64,000 nt of DNA from Promethearchaeota archaeon (GCA_019894875.1 JAGXNR010000006.1:10610-74609); one strand, 5' to 3'. Shown: positions 52,579 through 62,747, counted from the first letter of the stretch. Program-made: numbers and translations. The notes: a model not told the origin generated them from the sequence alone.

Positions 52579-54630
52579 TTAAAAAATTATTTCTTTACTC
52601 AAGAGATCGTTTATATCTGATGATGGACCAACAAATATTTTGTATTTCATGCTTTCTATTTCCCATTTTTTAGTTTCGGGATTAAAATATGCTAAATCAT
52701 TTTTATGGACTGTAATTTTCACATTTTTTGTTGCTTTTGGTTCTATTTCGACTTTTTTAAATCCTTTTAATAATTTATTTGGCCGATCAATTGTAGAGTT
52801 TTCAAATCCAACATATAATTGCACGACTTCTTCTCCTTTCATATCACCTATATTTGTTACATCTACTGTTGCTATTATTGAATCATCTGAAAGAGTTACG
52901 CTAAGATTCTCATATTTAAAATCTGTATAACTCAAGCCAAAACCAAAAGGAAACGCGGGTTGAATATTTTTCTTATCGAACAAACTATATCCATGATAAT
53001 ATCCATATTCTATTTCATCAGCATCTTTATCAAAGAAGGGGAGATGGGCTGGATCTTTAGGTATTGAGAACGGTAGTTTTCCACTTGGATTTACTTTGCC
53101 AAAGATAATATCTGCTAGCGCGTTTCCTCCTTCCATTCCAGAATACCATGCCATTAAAATTACGGGAACAGAATCTTTCCATTCTTCCATAATAATAGCA
53201 CTACCACCAATCAATACAACTATACAATTTTGGTTCGCATTTGAAACGGATTTAATTAATTGTATATCTTTACTTTTTAAACTAAGGTTAGTTCTATCTC
53301 CCCCACCCCTTAAAAAATTTTCGAAATACTCTCCTTCATCTTTATATGTATATCCTACGATTATTACAACTGCGTCCGCACTCTGGGCAAGATTTTGAGC
53401 AATATCCAAATTTTTTCCTTTATTATATAAAATCTTAACATTATCTCCAACTTGATTCTTAAATCCTTGCAAAGGAGTAATAACCTTGGATTGGTTTACA
53501 TCACTGCTTCCATGATCACCTGTATTCTTTAAGTCGGCTAATGAACCAATAACAGCTAAAGTTTTGATTTCATCTAAATTAAGGGGTAAGAGATTAGGCT
53601 CGTTTTTAAGTAAGACCATACTTTTTTCTGCAACAGTTCGTGTTAATTGTACATGTTCCTTACATCCTATTAAATCTGAATCGTATATCTGAGGATCTTC
53701 TCTTGTGGTAAATTTCAAAACTGTTCGAATTATTCTTCTTACAGAATCGTCAATTAGGTCCATTGGTATTTGTTTACTCTCAACTTTTCTTATTAATCCT
53801 TTGCTATAATATTTTGGACGGGGCATCTCAACGTCTAAACCTCCAAGAATTGCACCTAAAGCTCTATGTAATCCTTGGAACCAATCAGAATGTACGAATC
53901 CTTCAAATTTCCATTCATTTTTAAGTATATCTCGTACTAAATATTTGTTATGGCTACAAAAATCTCCCCGAACTTTATTATACGCGGTCATCAAAGTAGC
54001 ACAACCCTCTTTGATGCAATGCTTAAAGTGAGGAAGGTAGACTTCGCGTAAGGTTCGCTCATTCATCAGAACATTAACCTTAAAACGTGCTTCTTCAATA
54101 CTATTTGCAGCAAAATGTTTTATGGTCGCCATAACATTATGTTTTTGAACTCCCCTTACTAATGATGAGCCAAATTGTCCAATATGGAAAGGATCTTCTC
54201 CATATGTTTCCTGAGCTCTACCCCAGGAGGGATGACGTAATAGGTTAATGCATACACCACCAAAAAGATTTCCTCCATGAGCACGAACTTCTTTACCAAT
54301 TATGTCTCCCACTTCTTCTTCTAAATTTATATCCCAGCTTGCACCTCTAGCCATAGAAACAGGAAAACAAGTAGATCCCTTCATTTTAACACCCCGAGGA
54401 CCATCTGTAAATAAAAATGGTGGAATTCCTAATCGTTTTACACCCCCCCCAGGATAAGCTCTCGCACCAAATTTCTTATCCATAGCAACAGACTTAAAAA
54501 AGTCATGACCTGTCATAGCATAAGCTTTTTCTTCCAACGTCATTACTTCAAGGGCTTTTTCAACAAATTCATCTATTTCATGAATCGACATCCCTTTTCT
54601 AATTTTCATATCATCTACCATCTTAATCAA
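52579..54630 (-). CDS. Glycoside hydrolase family 3 (beta-glucosidase type)
   Basis: 683 residues. GH3 N-terminal barrel with FTDGPRGVKM, the nucleophile Asp in GFVHSDWFQG, and the typical ATIKHFAANS. The C-terminal domain has QSADAVVIIVGYTYKDEGE with acid/base-type residues, GNALADIIFGKVNPSGKLPFSIP and a fibronectin-III-like tail (SVTLSDDSIIATVDVTNIGDMKGEEVVQLYV). No signal peptide, so it is intracellular. Hydrolyses beta-glucosides or beta-xylosides. Several Met starts lie close together (54630, 54621, 54609); the exact one is open. Confidence 0.92.
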   Translation of the reverse strand: MIKMVDDMKIRKGMSIHEIDEFVEKALEVMTLEEKAYAMTGHDFFKSVAMDKKFGARAYPGGGVKRLGIPPFLFTDGPRGVKMKGSTCFPVSMARGASWDINLEEEVGDIIGKEVRAHGGNLFGGVCINLLRHPSWGRAQETYGEDPFHIGQFGSSLVRGVQKHNVMATIKHFAANSIEEARFKVNVLMNERTLREVYLPHFKHCIKEGCATLMTAYNKVRGDFCSHNKYLVRDILKNEWKFEGFVHSDWFQGLHRALGAILGGLDVEMPRPKYYSKGLIRKVESKQIPMDLIDDSVRRIIRTVLKFTTREDPQIYDSDLIGCKEHVQLTRTVAEKSMVLLKNEPNLLPLNLDEIKTLAVIGSLADLKNTGDHGSSDVNQSKVITPLQGFKNQVGDNVKILYNKGKNLDIAQNLAQSADAVVIIVGYTYKDEGEYFENFLRGGGDRTNLSLKSKDIQLIKSVSNANQNCIVVLIGGSAIIMEEWKDSVPVILMAWYSGMEGGNALADIIFGKVNPSGKLPFSIPKDPAHLPFFDKDADEIEYGYYHGYSLFDKKNIQPAFPFGFGLSYTDFKYENLSVTLSDDSIIATVDVTNIGDMKGEEVVQLYVGFENSTIDRPNKLLKGFKKVEIEPKATKNVKITVHKNDLAYFNPETKKWEIESMKYKIFVGPSSDINDLLSKEIIF

Positions 54631-55377
54631 CTCAATACTATGAAAATTAAATAGATAATAACGAATTGATATCTATATAATTCCCAAAAATATTTAAAAA
54701 AAATCCGAGATTGTTTTAAAACTTCTTGATTGTAGAAATATCTACTTTTTTCGTAGTTTTAACATGATTTCGTCGTTATTAAGTTCTTAATAAAAATAAA
54801 TTAAGAATATACTCATAACTTATAGATCAAAAATTTTTTTAAAAATTCGGGTGTTGTAATAGAAAAAAATTGTTTTTCATCCCATATTTTTCAAGTAAAA
54901 TATTTTCTATTCATTAAAATTATGGCTTTATTTAGCTTTTATTTTTAAAATAAGGATGATGTTAAGAAATGTTAAATTCTATGCTTCAATACCGTATAAT
55001 ACAAATAAAATTTATGGAATAATAGAATAGAGCGTTCATAAAATTGACGATAAATACCAAACATTTATTAGGATAGGTCACTTGATATATTACAGAAAAA
55101 AATATTTTTTTTTCTAAGTTGTAGTGGAATGTTTTTTTGCCATAATTTATTCCTCCACAATAATTTGACTGAAAATTCATTCCATTACTTTTTTTTATCT
55201 TTTAGCTTCACCAATTCAACTTAAACTAAAATTAGTTTTAGACATAGATATTTTGTATTTATTTCTTATCTTCGAATTTATATTAAACTATAAATTTAAT
55301 TTCTAATTTTATTAGGCAAATTATTATAAATTGATTTATTAGATTACATAAAATTCTATAACTCGAGGTAAAAGATA
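54631..55377. other. Long AT-rich spacer
   Basis: 747 bases with no gene seen. On the minus strand at 55143-55114 a strong GGAGGAATAAATT leader precedes ATG-GCA-AAA-AAA and a stop after nine codons (MAKKHSTTT). The leader and first four codons resemble the histone genes at 14 kb, but no histone body follows. The rest holds only AT-rich sequence and inverted repeats too short to judge. Confidence 0.4.
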
Positions 55378-56169
55378 ATGGGAAGATTTGATAATAAAGT
55401 TGCTTTTCTCACTGGTGGGGCATCAGGTTTAGCAAAAACAGCTGCTAAAGATTTTGCTTCTGAAGGTGCTAAAGTTGTACTTTTTGATTTTGACAAAGAG
55501 AATGGATTGAGCGTTGAAAAAGATATAAAAGCCGCAGGTGGAGAGGTTTTATTTATCGAAGGAGATGTTAGAAATTCTGAATCCGTTGAAGCTGGAGTGA
55601 GTAAAGCATTTGAAAAATTTGGTACAATAGATTTCTTAATTCATTCTGCAGGAATCCTAAAGGATGGAATGATACATAAATTATCTGAGGAAGACTGGGA
55701 CGATGTCATAAACACTCATCTCAAAGGGTTTTTCTTGAGTTTACAAGCCTGTTCAAAGCGATGGATTGCTAACTGTAAAGATAACCCAAAAGAGGAGATT
55801 TCAGAATATCCTGATAAGAGAATAATCACTATTAGTAGTCAAGCGGCTGAAGGAAATATTGGGCAATTGAATTATTCCGCTGCTAAAGCGGGGATGCTCG
55901 GAATGGTAAAAACTGCTGGTTTAGAATTAATCCGATACAATATCAGAACCCATGCTGTGATGCCTACTCTAATTGAAACCCCGATCCTAAAGGATTTATT
56001 GAGCAAACAGGAAGGAAAATGGCGTAAATATTACTCTGGAAGGATTCCTCTAGGAATTGGTGAATCAAAATACGTATCGCAAGTAATACTATTTCTATGC
56101 AGTGAGGCTGCGTGGTTTATGAATGGAGAAATTATTGGCATCAATGGTGGACGTCTGGACAAAGTTTAA
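55378..56169 (+). CDS. Short-chain dehydrogenase/reductase
   Basis: 263 residues. Cofactor loop TGGASGLAKTAAKDF (TGxxxGxA/G), then DFDKEN (Asp after the second strand suggests NAD rather than NADP preference), HSAGILKDG, Ser in ISSQAAEG and catalytic NYSAAKAG (YxxxK). Substrate unknown; classical SDRs reduce oxo-acyl-CoAs, sugars or alcohols. It precedes the ACAD-ETF operon on the other strand, so a beta-oxidation role (3-hydroxyacyl-CoA) is possible. Confidence 0.88.
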   Translation: MGRFDNKVAFLTGGASGLAKTAAKDFASEGAKVVLFDFDKENGLSVEKDIKAAGGEVLFIEGDVRNSESVEAGVSKAFEKFGTIDFLIHSAGILKDGMIHKLSEEDWDDVINTHLKGFFLSLQACSKRWIANCKDNPKEEISEYPDKRIITISSQAAEGNIGQLNYSAAKAGMLGMVKTAGLELIRYNIRTHAVMPTLIETPILKDLLSKQEGKWRKYYSGRIPLGIGESKYVSQVILFLCSEAAWFMNGEIIGINGGRLDKV

Positions 56170-56251
56170 TGTCAAAAATAAATTATTTCATATTTATTTC
56201 ATTCTTTTTTATGCTCAAGAGATCTTTAATTAATTTATGGATTTTTGCTTT

Positions 56252-57451
56252 TTAATCTTGCCCTAATTCCTTTTTCAATGCTTTAATTAATAAAGGTATA
56301 ATATCGGCAAGATCCCCTACAATTCCATAATGAGCTACATTAAAAATTGGAGCAGTACGATCCTTATTTATAGCTACTATCAGTTCTGAATTTTGCATTC
56401 CTACTAAGTGTTGAATAGCCCCTGAAATACCACATGCTATATATAATTTAGGAGAAACTGTTTGACCTGTTTGACCAATTTGTCTATCCTGATCCAACCA
56501 GCCCAATTCAACTGTAACACGGGAGCCTCCTAATTCTGCCCCTAGCACTTCAGCTAATTCTTCTATGATCTTGAAATTCTCTTTAGATCTCACTCCTCTA
56601 CCCCCTGCAACAATGATTTCGGCATCTTTAAGATTTACTGAGTTTTTCTTCCTTTCAATTACTCTGACTATTTTGGTTACTAAATCTTTCTCCTTGAAAT
56701 CAAAGTCTATTTTTTTGATTTTTGTTTTCCTTTTGCTTCTTTCTGGAGACTTAAAGATATCTGGTCTAACTGTTGCCATTTGTGGTCGACTATTTGGTGT
56801 TCTGATTGTTGCCATGAGAGTACCCCCAAAAGTAGGGCGAGTCTGTAGCAGATTTCTTGTAATTTGATCGATTTCTAATCCTGTACAATCTGCTGTTAAA
56901 CCTGCGTTTAATCTCTTTGCAATTCTCGGAGCAAAATCTCTTCCTGTTGGAGTTGCTCCTATTAGAATAATTTCTGGCTTATTCTCATTGACTAATTCTG
57001 TTAAGGCTTGAACATATAGATCCGAATAATAATGTTTCAAAATTGGTGATTTGATATATATTATCTCATCTGGGCCATATAAACTAAATTCTATTAATTG
57101 ATCGTCCAATTTCGCCCCTAAAATGACAAGGGTTAAACTTACTCCTAATTCTTTTGCTAATTCTCCTCCTTTTCCTAACAATTGAAACGCTACTGGATGA
57201 ATTACGTTTTTATAGTGTTCAGCAATAACCCATACCCCTCTATATTCTGAAAGATCGATTTTCTCTTTCTCAAATTCCTTTCTTTCAATTAAAATAGCAT
57301 CAACAGGGCAAACGTCTAGACAAGCACCACAAAAATTGCAATTTTCAGTAATAACTGCTTTATTATCAACTACTTCAATTCCTAGAAAAGGACAATTTTC
57401 AGTACAACTCCCGCACCCAGTACAAAGCTCATCATTTATAAATATGCTCAT
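56252..57451 (-). CDS. etfA: Electron transfer flavoprotein alpha subunit with N-terminal ferredoxin
   Basis: 399 residues. The first 60 residues carry two [4Fe-4S] cluster motifs (CTGCGSCTENC and CNFCGACLDVC). The rest is EtfA: LAEVLGAELGGSRV and the FAD-binding end region with GQTGQTVSPKLYIACGISGAIQH. The fusion gives ETF a direct electron exit. It partners EtfB and the acyl-CoA dehydrogenase in the same operon. Ferredoxin-fused EtfA occurs in anaerobes and is often linked to flavin-based electron bifurcation or to quinone oxidoreductase; which applies cannot be told. Confidence 0.92.
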   Translation of the reverse strand: MSIFINDELCTGCGSCTENCPFLGIEVVDNKAVITENCNFCGACLDVCPVDAILIERKEFEKEKIDLSEYRGVWVIAEHYKNVIHPVAFQLLGKGGELAKELGVSLTLVILGAKLDDQLIEFSLYGPDEIIYIKSPILKHYYSDLYVQALTELVNENKPEIILIGATPTGRDFAPRIAKRLNAGLTADCTGLEIDQITRNLLQTRPTFGGTLMATIRTPNSRPQMATVRPDIFKSPERSKRKTKIKKIDFDFKEKDLVTKIVRVIERKKNSVNLKDAEIIVAGGRGVRSKENFKIIEELAEVLGAELGGSRVTVELGWLDQDRQIGQTGQTVSPKLYIACGISGAIQHLVGMQNSELIVAINKDRTAPIFNVAHYGIVGDLADIIPLLIKALKKELGQD

Positions 57452-57464
57452 TTAAATTAGTCTC

Positions 57465-58268
57465 TTAGAGTATTTTATCATTTTTTAAATGTTTACACAA
57501 CTCCTGAACTATTTCCTCATTTGTTCCTTTGAGAATAATTTGTTCACCCTTTCTTTCTGGAACAAATATTTTCCAGACTTCTGTCATTGAACCATGTCTG
57601 CCAATTTTACGTTTATCAGGTTTTAATTCCTCAGCATTTAGAACTTTTATTTCTTTTTTAAACGCATTTACTACTCCAGACATAGTAGGATTTCTAGGAT
57701 TATTGATTTCTTTTAAAACAGATATTAGAGCAGGTAATCTTGATTCAATAATAACAACCTCTTCTGTTCTAAATATTCGTTCAACTAAAATCGTGCCTTC
57801 TTTTAATTCAAACTTCTGAACATATGTAATTTGAGGTATATTTAATTCTTCCGCTAACTCTGGTCCAACTTGACCTGTATCACCATCGATTGCTTGAGCA
57901 CCAACGATAACAAGATAATTTGCTTTATCTTTTGAACCTTTCAAAAGTCTTTTTATTGCAAGAGCTAAAGTGTAAGAAGTAGCTAATGTATCTGCCCCAG
58001 CAAATGCTTTATCACTCAATAATAAAGCATTATCAACACCCATGGCTAAAGCTTCCCTTAATACTTCTTCAGCTTGGGGAGGTCCCATACTTATTGCTAT
58101 GACTTCAGCACCATGCTTTTCTTTAATTTCTAAAGCCAATTCAATCGCATTCTTGTCAAAAGGATTAGTTACAGACGGAATACCCTCTCTCACTAAAGAA
58201 TTTGTCTTAGGATCAATTCTTACCTCAGAAACTCCTGGTACTTGTTTAATACAGACGAAAATCTTCAA
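57465..58268 (-). CDS. etfB: Electron transfer flavoprotein beta subunit
   Basis: 267 residues. Family start (FVCIKQVPGVSEVRIDP) and AISMGPPQAEEVLREALAMGVDNALLLSD; GAQAIDGDTGQVGPELAEEL, the EtfB nucleotide-binding segment. Between acyl-CoA dehydrogenase (27 bases downstream of it) and etfA (13 bases). Confidence 0.95.
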   Translation of the reverse strand: MKIFVCIKQVPGVSEVRIDPKTNSLVREGIPSVTNPFDKNAIELALEIKEKHGAEVIAISMGPPQAEEVLREALAMGVDNALLLSDKAFAGADTLATSYTLALAIKRLLKGSKDKANYLVIVGAQAIDGDTGQVGPELAEELNIPQITYVQKFELKEGTILVERIFRTEEVVIIESRLPALISVLKEINNPRNPTMSGVVNAFKKEIKVLNAEELKPDKRKIGRHGSMTEVWKIFVPERKGEQIILKGTNEEIVQELCKHLKNDKIL

Positions 58269-58295
58269 AATTTTTCACGATTTCAATGGGTGAAT

Positions 58296-59459
58296 TTATA
58301 AGATATTAGCTCCCTTTCTTAATAATTGATTTGCTATAACCAGCCTTTGAATTTCACTAGTTCCCTCATATATTTCTCCCATTTTGGCATCTCTAAAGTA
58401 TCTTTCTACTGCATATGCTTTCATTAAACCGTAACCTCCGTGAATTTGAACTGCACTATGAGCGGCTTGCATTGCGGCTTCTGATGCAACTAATTTTGCC
58501 ATAGCACTAGCTAATCCATATTCCATTCCTTTATCACACAGATGTGCTGCTTTATATGTTAAGAGTCTTCCAGATTCAATTGCGCAAGCCATATCTGAAA
58601 TTTTCCATTGAATACCTTGAAAACGTCCAATTGGCTGTCCAAATTGTGTTCTTTCATTTGCATATTTAATGGAAGCTTCTAAACAAGCTTGGCCTAAACC
58701 TACACATTGAGAAGCGATAGAAATTCTCCCGTAATCTAAGGTTTTCATAGCTAACATAAAACCCTCCCCGACATTACCTAAAATGTTGTCGTGAGGAACC
58801 CGAACATCTTGAAAAACGAGTTCAGACGTATCTGAAGCACGAACTCCAAGCTTATCTTCTTTTACACCCACCGAATAACCAGGAGTATTTGTATCAACGA
58901 TAAATAGTGTTAACTCTTTTCTTGATCCTTTTTCCCCAGATTTTGCTACTACAAGTAATGTTTGAGCAATACCCCCGTTCGTTGCGAAAATCTTACTCCC
59001 ATTTAAGATCCATTCATCACCATCTTTCTCAGCACTCAGTTGAACTCCTCCCGCATCTGAACCAGCATTTGCTTCAGTTAAACAGAATGCTCCTACCTTA
59101 TCCCCTTTGGCAAGGTCTATAAGAAATCTTTGTTTTTGATCTTCGGTTCCGAATTTATAAATAGGATATGCACATACACTACAATGCACTCCTGTAGTAA
59201 TCCCCCAAGATGCATCAGCTCTTCCTATCTCTTCAGTTACAATGCAAAAACTAATTGTATCATCATGTAAACCCGCTCCACCATATTCTTCTGGAATACA
59301 TGTGCCAAAATAATTCATTTCTTTCATTTTTTGAAAAACTTTGTCATCTAGCTTTGAATTTTGATCGCTCTGCTCTGCTACGGGAGCAATGTATTCTTCA
59401 GCAAACTCTCTGGTAATTTTTTTCAGCATTTTCTGTTGTTCATTTAACGTGAAATCCAT
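58296..59459 (-). CDS. Acyl-CoA dehydrogenase
   Basis: 387 residues. AFCLTEANAGSDAGG (flavin-binding), FATNGG loop, and the catalytic Glu in IYEGTSEIQRLVIANQ near the end. Oxidises acyl-CoA to enoyl-CoA with ETF as acceptor. First gene of the operon ACAD-etfB-etfA. Chain-length specificity unknown (short-chain or glutaryl/isovaleryl types look alike). Confidence 0.93.
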   Translation of the reverse strand: MDFTLNEQQKMLKKITREFAEEYIAPVAEQSDQNSKLDDKVFQKMKEMNYFGTCIPEEYGGAGLHDDTISFCIVTEEIGRADASWGITTGVHCSVCAYPIYKFGTEDQKQRFLIDLAKGDKVGAFCLTEANAGSDAGGVQLSAEKDGDEWILNGSKIFATNGGIAQTLLVVAKSGEKGSRKELTLFIVDTNTPGYSVGVKEDKLGVRASDTSELVFQDVRVPHDNILGNVGEGFMLAMKTLDYGRISIASQCVGLGQACLEASIKYANERTQFGQPIGRFQGIQWKISDMACAIESGRLLTYKAAHLCDKGMEYGLASAMAKLVASEAAMQAAHSAVQIHGGYGLMKAYAVERYFRDAKMGEIYEGTSEIQRLVIANQLLRKGANIL

Positions 59460-59597
59460 TTTGTAACAACTATTTGTTTGTTAATTCATAATCTAACTAA
59501 TGAAAAAATTAGTTAATGATGATAATTATATTTTATCAACTCTTGAAAGATTTATATTGAGATAATTATGAACGATTGATGGTTATCAAGCAAAAAT

Positions 59598-60416
59598 ATG
59601 ATAAATAAGAGTAGTAAAAATCACTATTTTGAAATTTCAAAACAAAAAGATTATTTATATGTTATAAAAGAGAATATCTCTATTGTTCATCCTGTCTATA
59701 GAAATGATCCTTTAAATTTGTACTTACTTTTAGGTTCCCATACTGCCCTATTAATAGATACAGGGTGTGGTCTTTACCCGCTAAAACCTATTGTTGATGA
59801 ATTAATAAGTAAACGTAAACTATTAGTTCTCAATACTCACTATCATTGGGATCATCCTTTGGGTAATGTAGAATTTGGTGAGGTTTATATTCATGAACTT
59901 GAAGTTGAATACGTATCAAACCCTTATGATGTTTCATACTTCAAAGATTCTCCTAATGAGATTGTAAAGATTTATGCCAAACAAAACTTCTTAATACCTC
60001 CAGCAAAAATAATTAAGCCACTTAAAGACGGGGATAATTTTGATTTAGGAGGGATTGATGTAAAAGTAATTCATTCTCCCGGACATTCTCCTGGTTCAAT
60101 CTGCCTGCATACAAGTAGGGGTGAACTTTTTACGAGTGATGTAGCTTATTATGGAGATATATTTCTACCTAATAGAGATTTGTTTCCAATAGTTTTTAAA
60201 TCTCTTTCTAAATTAATTAAAATTTGTGAAGAACAACCAGATCTTGAGCTTTATCCTTCACATCAGAAATATCCATGTGATAAAAACCTTTTAATAGATC
60301 TTTATAATGGCATTAACAATATCAAAAACCTTTGGAACACCAAGAAAGCATTCGATTTTTTTGAAGCATGGCAGATTGATGATGAGAAATTTAGATATTA
60401 TATATCTCGATCCTAA
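59598..60416 (+). CDS. MBL-fold metallo-hydrolase
   Basis: 272 residues. The metal site is NTHYHWDHPLGN (THxHxDH), then VIHSPGHSPGSICLH and LFTSDVAYYGD, and the final His in LYPSHQKY. It resembles glyoxalase-II-like or lactonase MBL enzymes. Ordinary start (ATG 59598). Substrate unknown. Confidence 0.85.
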   Translation: MINKSSKNHYFEISKQKDYLYVIKENISIVHPVYRNDPLNLYLLLGSHTALLIDTGCGLYPLKPIVDELISKRKLLVLNTHYHWDHPLGNVEFGEVYIHELEVEYVSNPYDVSYFKDSPNEIVKIYAKQNFLIPPAKIIKPLKDGDNFDLGGIDVKVIHSPGHSPGSICLHTSRGELFTSDVAYYGDIFLPNRDLFPIVFKSLSKLIKICEEQPDLELYPSHQKYPCDKNLLIDLYNGINNIKNLWNTKKAFDFFEAWQIDDEKFRYYISRS

Positions 60417-60543
60417 GAGACTTTCGAGTGGTGAAACAATAGTAATAACCTTAGAAAGATCTCAATTAACAAAAGTTTTAATACAATTGTGATAATTTAA
60501 GAAATGTTCCAATTTAGAATGATCAAACTGAGAGGTGTGAAGA

Positions 60544-61656
60544 ATGTCGATATCAGATAGATCCAAACTTAGTAAACAAGTAAATGAGCTTATGGATGAG
60601 TTTCAAAAGCTTCAGATGAAAGCTATTTCTGAATTCCTCAAAATTGAAGAAAATCAAAAAATCAATTTCCTTGAACTTAATGGTAAAATTGCGAAAGCAA
60701 ATAAACGGTGGATTGAAACTAAAGGAAAAGATTTAACAATTCAAGATTTATATGATCTAACTACACCTGAAGAACGGCTTTATCTTAAAAGATTATTCCA
60801 ATTCATTTTCGATGAGATGTCAGATCAACAGGAAAGTGAGAATCCCTTACCAGATAACGTTAAAATCGAACAGATAATGGCGTATGATGTCCCTGCGGAA
60901 TGGCAGATTGTACCGGGAGCAAATGAAGATAGGGTTTTATTATACTTCCATGGAGGTGGTATGGTTATAGGATCCCCACGAGATTCTCGATATTTTACCG
61001 TGGCTTTAGGACAAGCAACAAAGATGCGAGTATTGAGTGTAGATTATCGTCTTGCCCCAGAACATCCTCATCCTGCAGGTCAAGAAGATTGTGTCGCAGC
61101 ATATAAATGGCTCCTATCAACAGGAATTAAACCAAAAAATATTATAATCGGTGGTCTTTCTGCTGGTGGTTATTTTACTCTTACTACAATTCTTCGGTTA
61201 CGAGAGGAAGGAATTCCTTTACCCTTGGGAGCAATCTGTCTTTCACCAGGAACAGATTTCAGACAAGAGGGTATAGATGATTTATTCTTTGAAAATGCTA
61301 AGACAGATCCAATATTAGCAGATGGAGGATTATTACTATTTTGCATCCCTGCTTATGCAGCAGGTGCAGATCTCAATGATCCGCTGCTTTCCCCAGTGAT
61401 AGCAGATTTCAAGGGATTTCCTCCATTGCTCGTACAAGCAAGTAGCAGTGAAATGCTCTATAGTGGATCCAAACGTCTTGCTGAAAATGCTAAGAAAGCA
61501 GGAGTTGATGTTACTCTTGAAATATGGGATAATGTGCCACATGGATTTCATGTATTCGGATTAAATGTATTACCTGAAGCGGAGGATGCTATTAATCACA
61601 TTAAAACCTTTATTCAGAAATTATTTAAAGAAGAAGAGCTTGAAATCCAAGTCTGA
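60544..61656 (+). CDS. Alpha/beta hydrolase, hormone-sensitive lipase type
   Basis: 370 residues. Helical N-terminal cap of about 120 residues, then LYFHGGGMVIGSP (HGGG oxyanion loop), DYRLAPEHPHPAGQEDCVAAYKWL and elbow GGLSAGGYFT; Asp and His of the triad are near the C terminus (SSSEMLYS... WDNVPHGFHVF). Esterase of short-chain esters. GAGAGGTGTGAAGA precedes the ATG. The long N-terminal helical part (1-120) is unusual for the family. Confidence 0.88.
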   Translation: MSISDRSKLSKQVNELMDEFQKLQMKAISEFLKIEENQKINFLELNGKIAKANKRWIETKGKDLTIQDLYDLTTPEERLYLKRLFQFIFDEMSDQQESENPLPDNVKIEQIMAYDVPAEWQIVPGANEDRVLLYFHGGGMVIGSPRDSRYFTVALGQATKMRVLSVDYRLAPEHPHPAGQEDCVAAYKWLLSTGIKPKNIIIGGLSAGGYFTLTTILRLREEGIPLPLGAICLSPGTDFRQEGIDDLFFENAKTDPILADGGLLLFCIPAYAAGADLNDPLLSPVIADFKGFPPLLVQASSSEMLYSGSKRLAENAKKAGVDVTLEIWDNVPHGFHVFGLNVLPEAEDAINHIKTFIQKLFKEEELEIQV

Positions 61657-61826
61657 TTTTTAATAAAATTTTTTTTTCTTAATATTTTTTTACTCTACTG
61701 ATTCAATGATACCCTATAATAAAAAAAGAGAATTTTAAAACGTAAAAACGAAGTTAACTTCTTAAAACTTCATTGTAAAGATTTTGGATAAACCCCTCAA
61801 AATATTAATCTCTCTTCGATCAATCA

Positions 61827-62171
61827 TTATATCAACTGGACTCCTTCTGAAACCGCTGTCATAATGAAAGGATTTCCATTCTCCCTCATTTTTTCAAATT
61901 CTTCTTTGGTATATACAAATGGTTCAATATTAAGATCGTTCGGGACTAAATCTAGAATTTTACCGATCCTATCAAAAAATCTCTCTGTAAAAATTCCTAT
62001 AATAATTAAATCGATATCACTATTTTCATGAAAGTCCCCTCTCGCATAACTTCCAAATAATATGACTTTATCAATACTAAATTGGTTTACTACTGCGTGA
62101 AGAAAACCTTTCAAACTTTCTGTAATATCTTTCCTACTAATTGGATAATCTTTTGAGCATAAGTTACACAT
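61827..62171 (-). CDS. MNT-type nucleotidyltransferase (antitoxin-like)
   Basis: 114 residues. LFGSYARGDFHENSDIDLIIIG is the minimal nucleotidyltransferase motif (GSxxRG...DxD) of MntA-like enzymes. Overlaps the HEPN gene by 61 bases and uses an ATG inside it. In characterised HEPN/MNT pairs the MNT partner adds AMP to a Tyr of the HEPN protein and blocks its RNase activity. Whether this pair acts as a toxin-antitoxin system is inference. Confidence 0.85.
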   Translation of the reverse strand: MCNLCSKDYPISRKDITESLKGFLHAVVNQFSIDKVILFGSYARGDFHENSDIDLIIIGIFTERFFDRIGKILDLVPNDLNIEPFVYTKEEFEKMRENGNPFIMTAVSEGVQLI

Positions 62172-62515
62172 AAATCTCCATCCTCCAACGAGTAATATTC
62201 ATGAGGGATTTCATCAGGAAGTCCATTTGGGTATCTCGTAGGTATATAATATTGATCTAATACCTTAGCCTTTTTTAATTCTAAAAATTCTTCATTTAAC
62301 TTTCCACATTCTTCAATAAGTTTTCTTATTGAATGTGTTATTACATTTCTTCTTCGATTTAAAAAAAGAAATGCCTTCAAAGCCTTTTCACCTGATTGTT
62401 GAGCTTGAAAACATGCCCACTCATAACTTCCATTCTCTTTACTAAACTGAGCCGCTTCTAAATCATATTTAGCCTGCATGAACCAAATATTTGAATATCT
62501 TTCGTTATTTGACAT
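62111..62515 (-). CDS. HEPN-domain protein (putative RNase toxin)
   Basis: 134 residues. All-helical HEPN fold: AKYDLEAAQFSKENG, WACFQAQQSGEKALKAFLF, and RNVITHSIRK, the Rx4H catalytic motif of HEPN ribonucleases. A Tyr-rich stretch (DQYYIPTRYPNGLPDEIPHEYYS) is near the C terminus, where MNT partners AMPylate a Tyr. First gene of the overlapping pair with MNT. Confidence 0.85.
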   Translation of the reverse strand: MSNNERYSNIWFMQAKYDLEAAQFSKENGSYEWACFQAQQSGEKALKAFLFLNRRRNVITHSIRKLIEECGKLNEEFLELKKAKVLDQYYIPTRYPNGLPDEIPHEYYSLEDGDLCVTYAQKIIQLVGKILQKV

Positions 62516-62747
62516 TTCTTACAATAAAATTATAGTAATTCTTTCTAATATTCTTTTAGTTCTTAAATGGATTTTTTAATCAAAATATCTATTAAATTTC
62601 TCTACACTTAAGACATCAATTAAAAAATAAAAAAAAATGAATCTCTTATAATGTGAAAATACCTCAAAGATAAATTTTTATTAATTTGCATCCTTAATCA
62701 CTACATATCCAAAAAAGTCTAATTATTAAATAAATTGGTGTTAAACG

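Noticed and set aside
54986..55180. 64-codon minus-strand ORF in the long spacer
   Set aside because: No protein-like character or ribosome site for its own start; the better-supported start signal at 55143 is in another frame and stops quickly.
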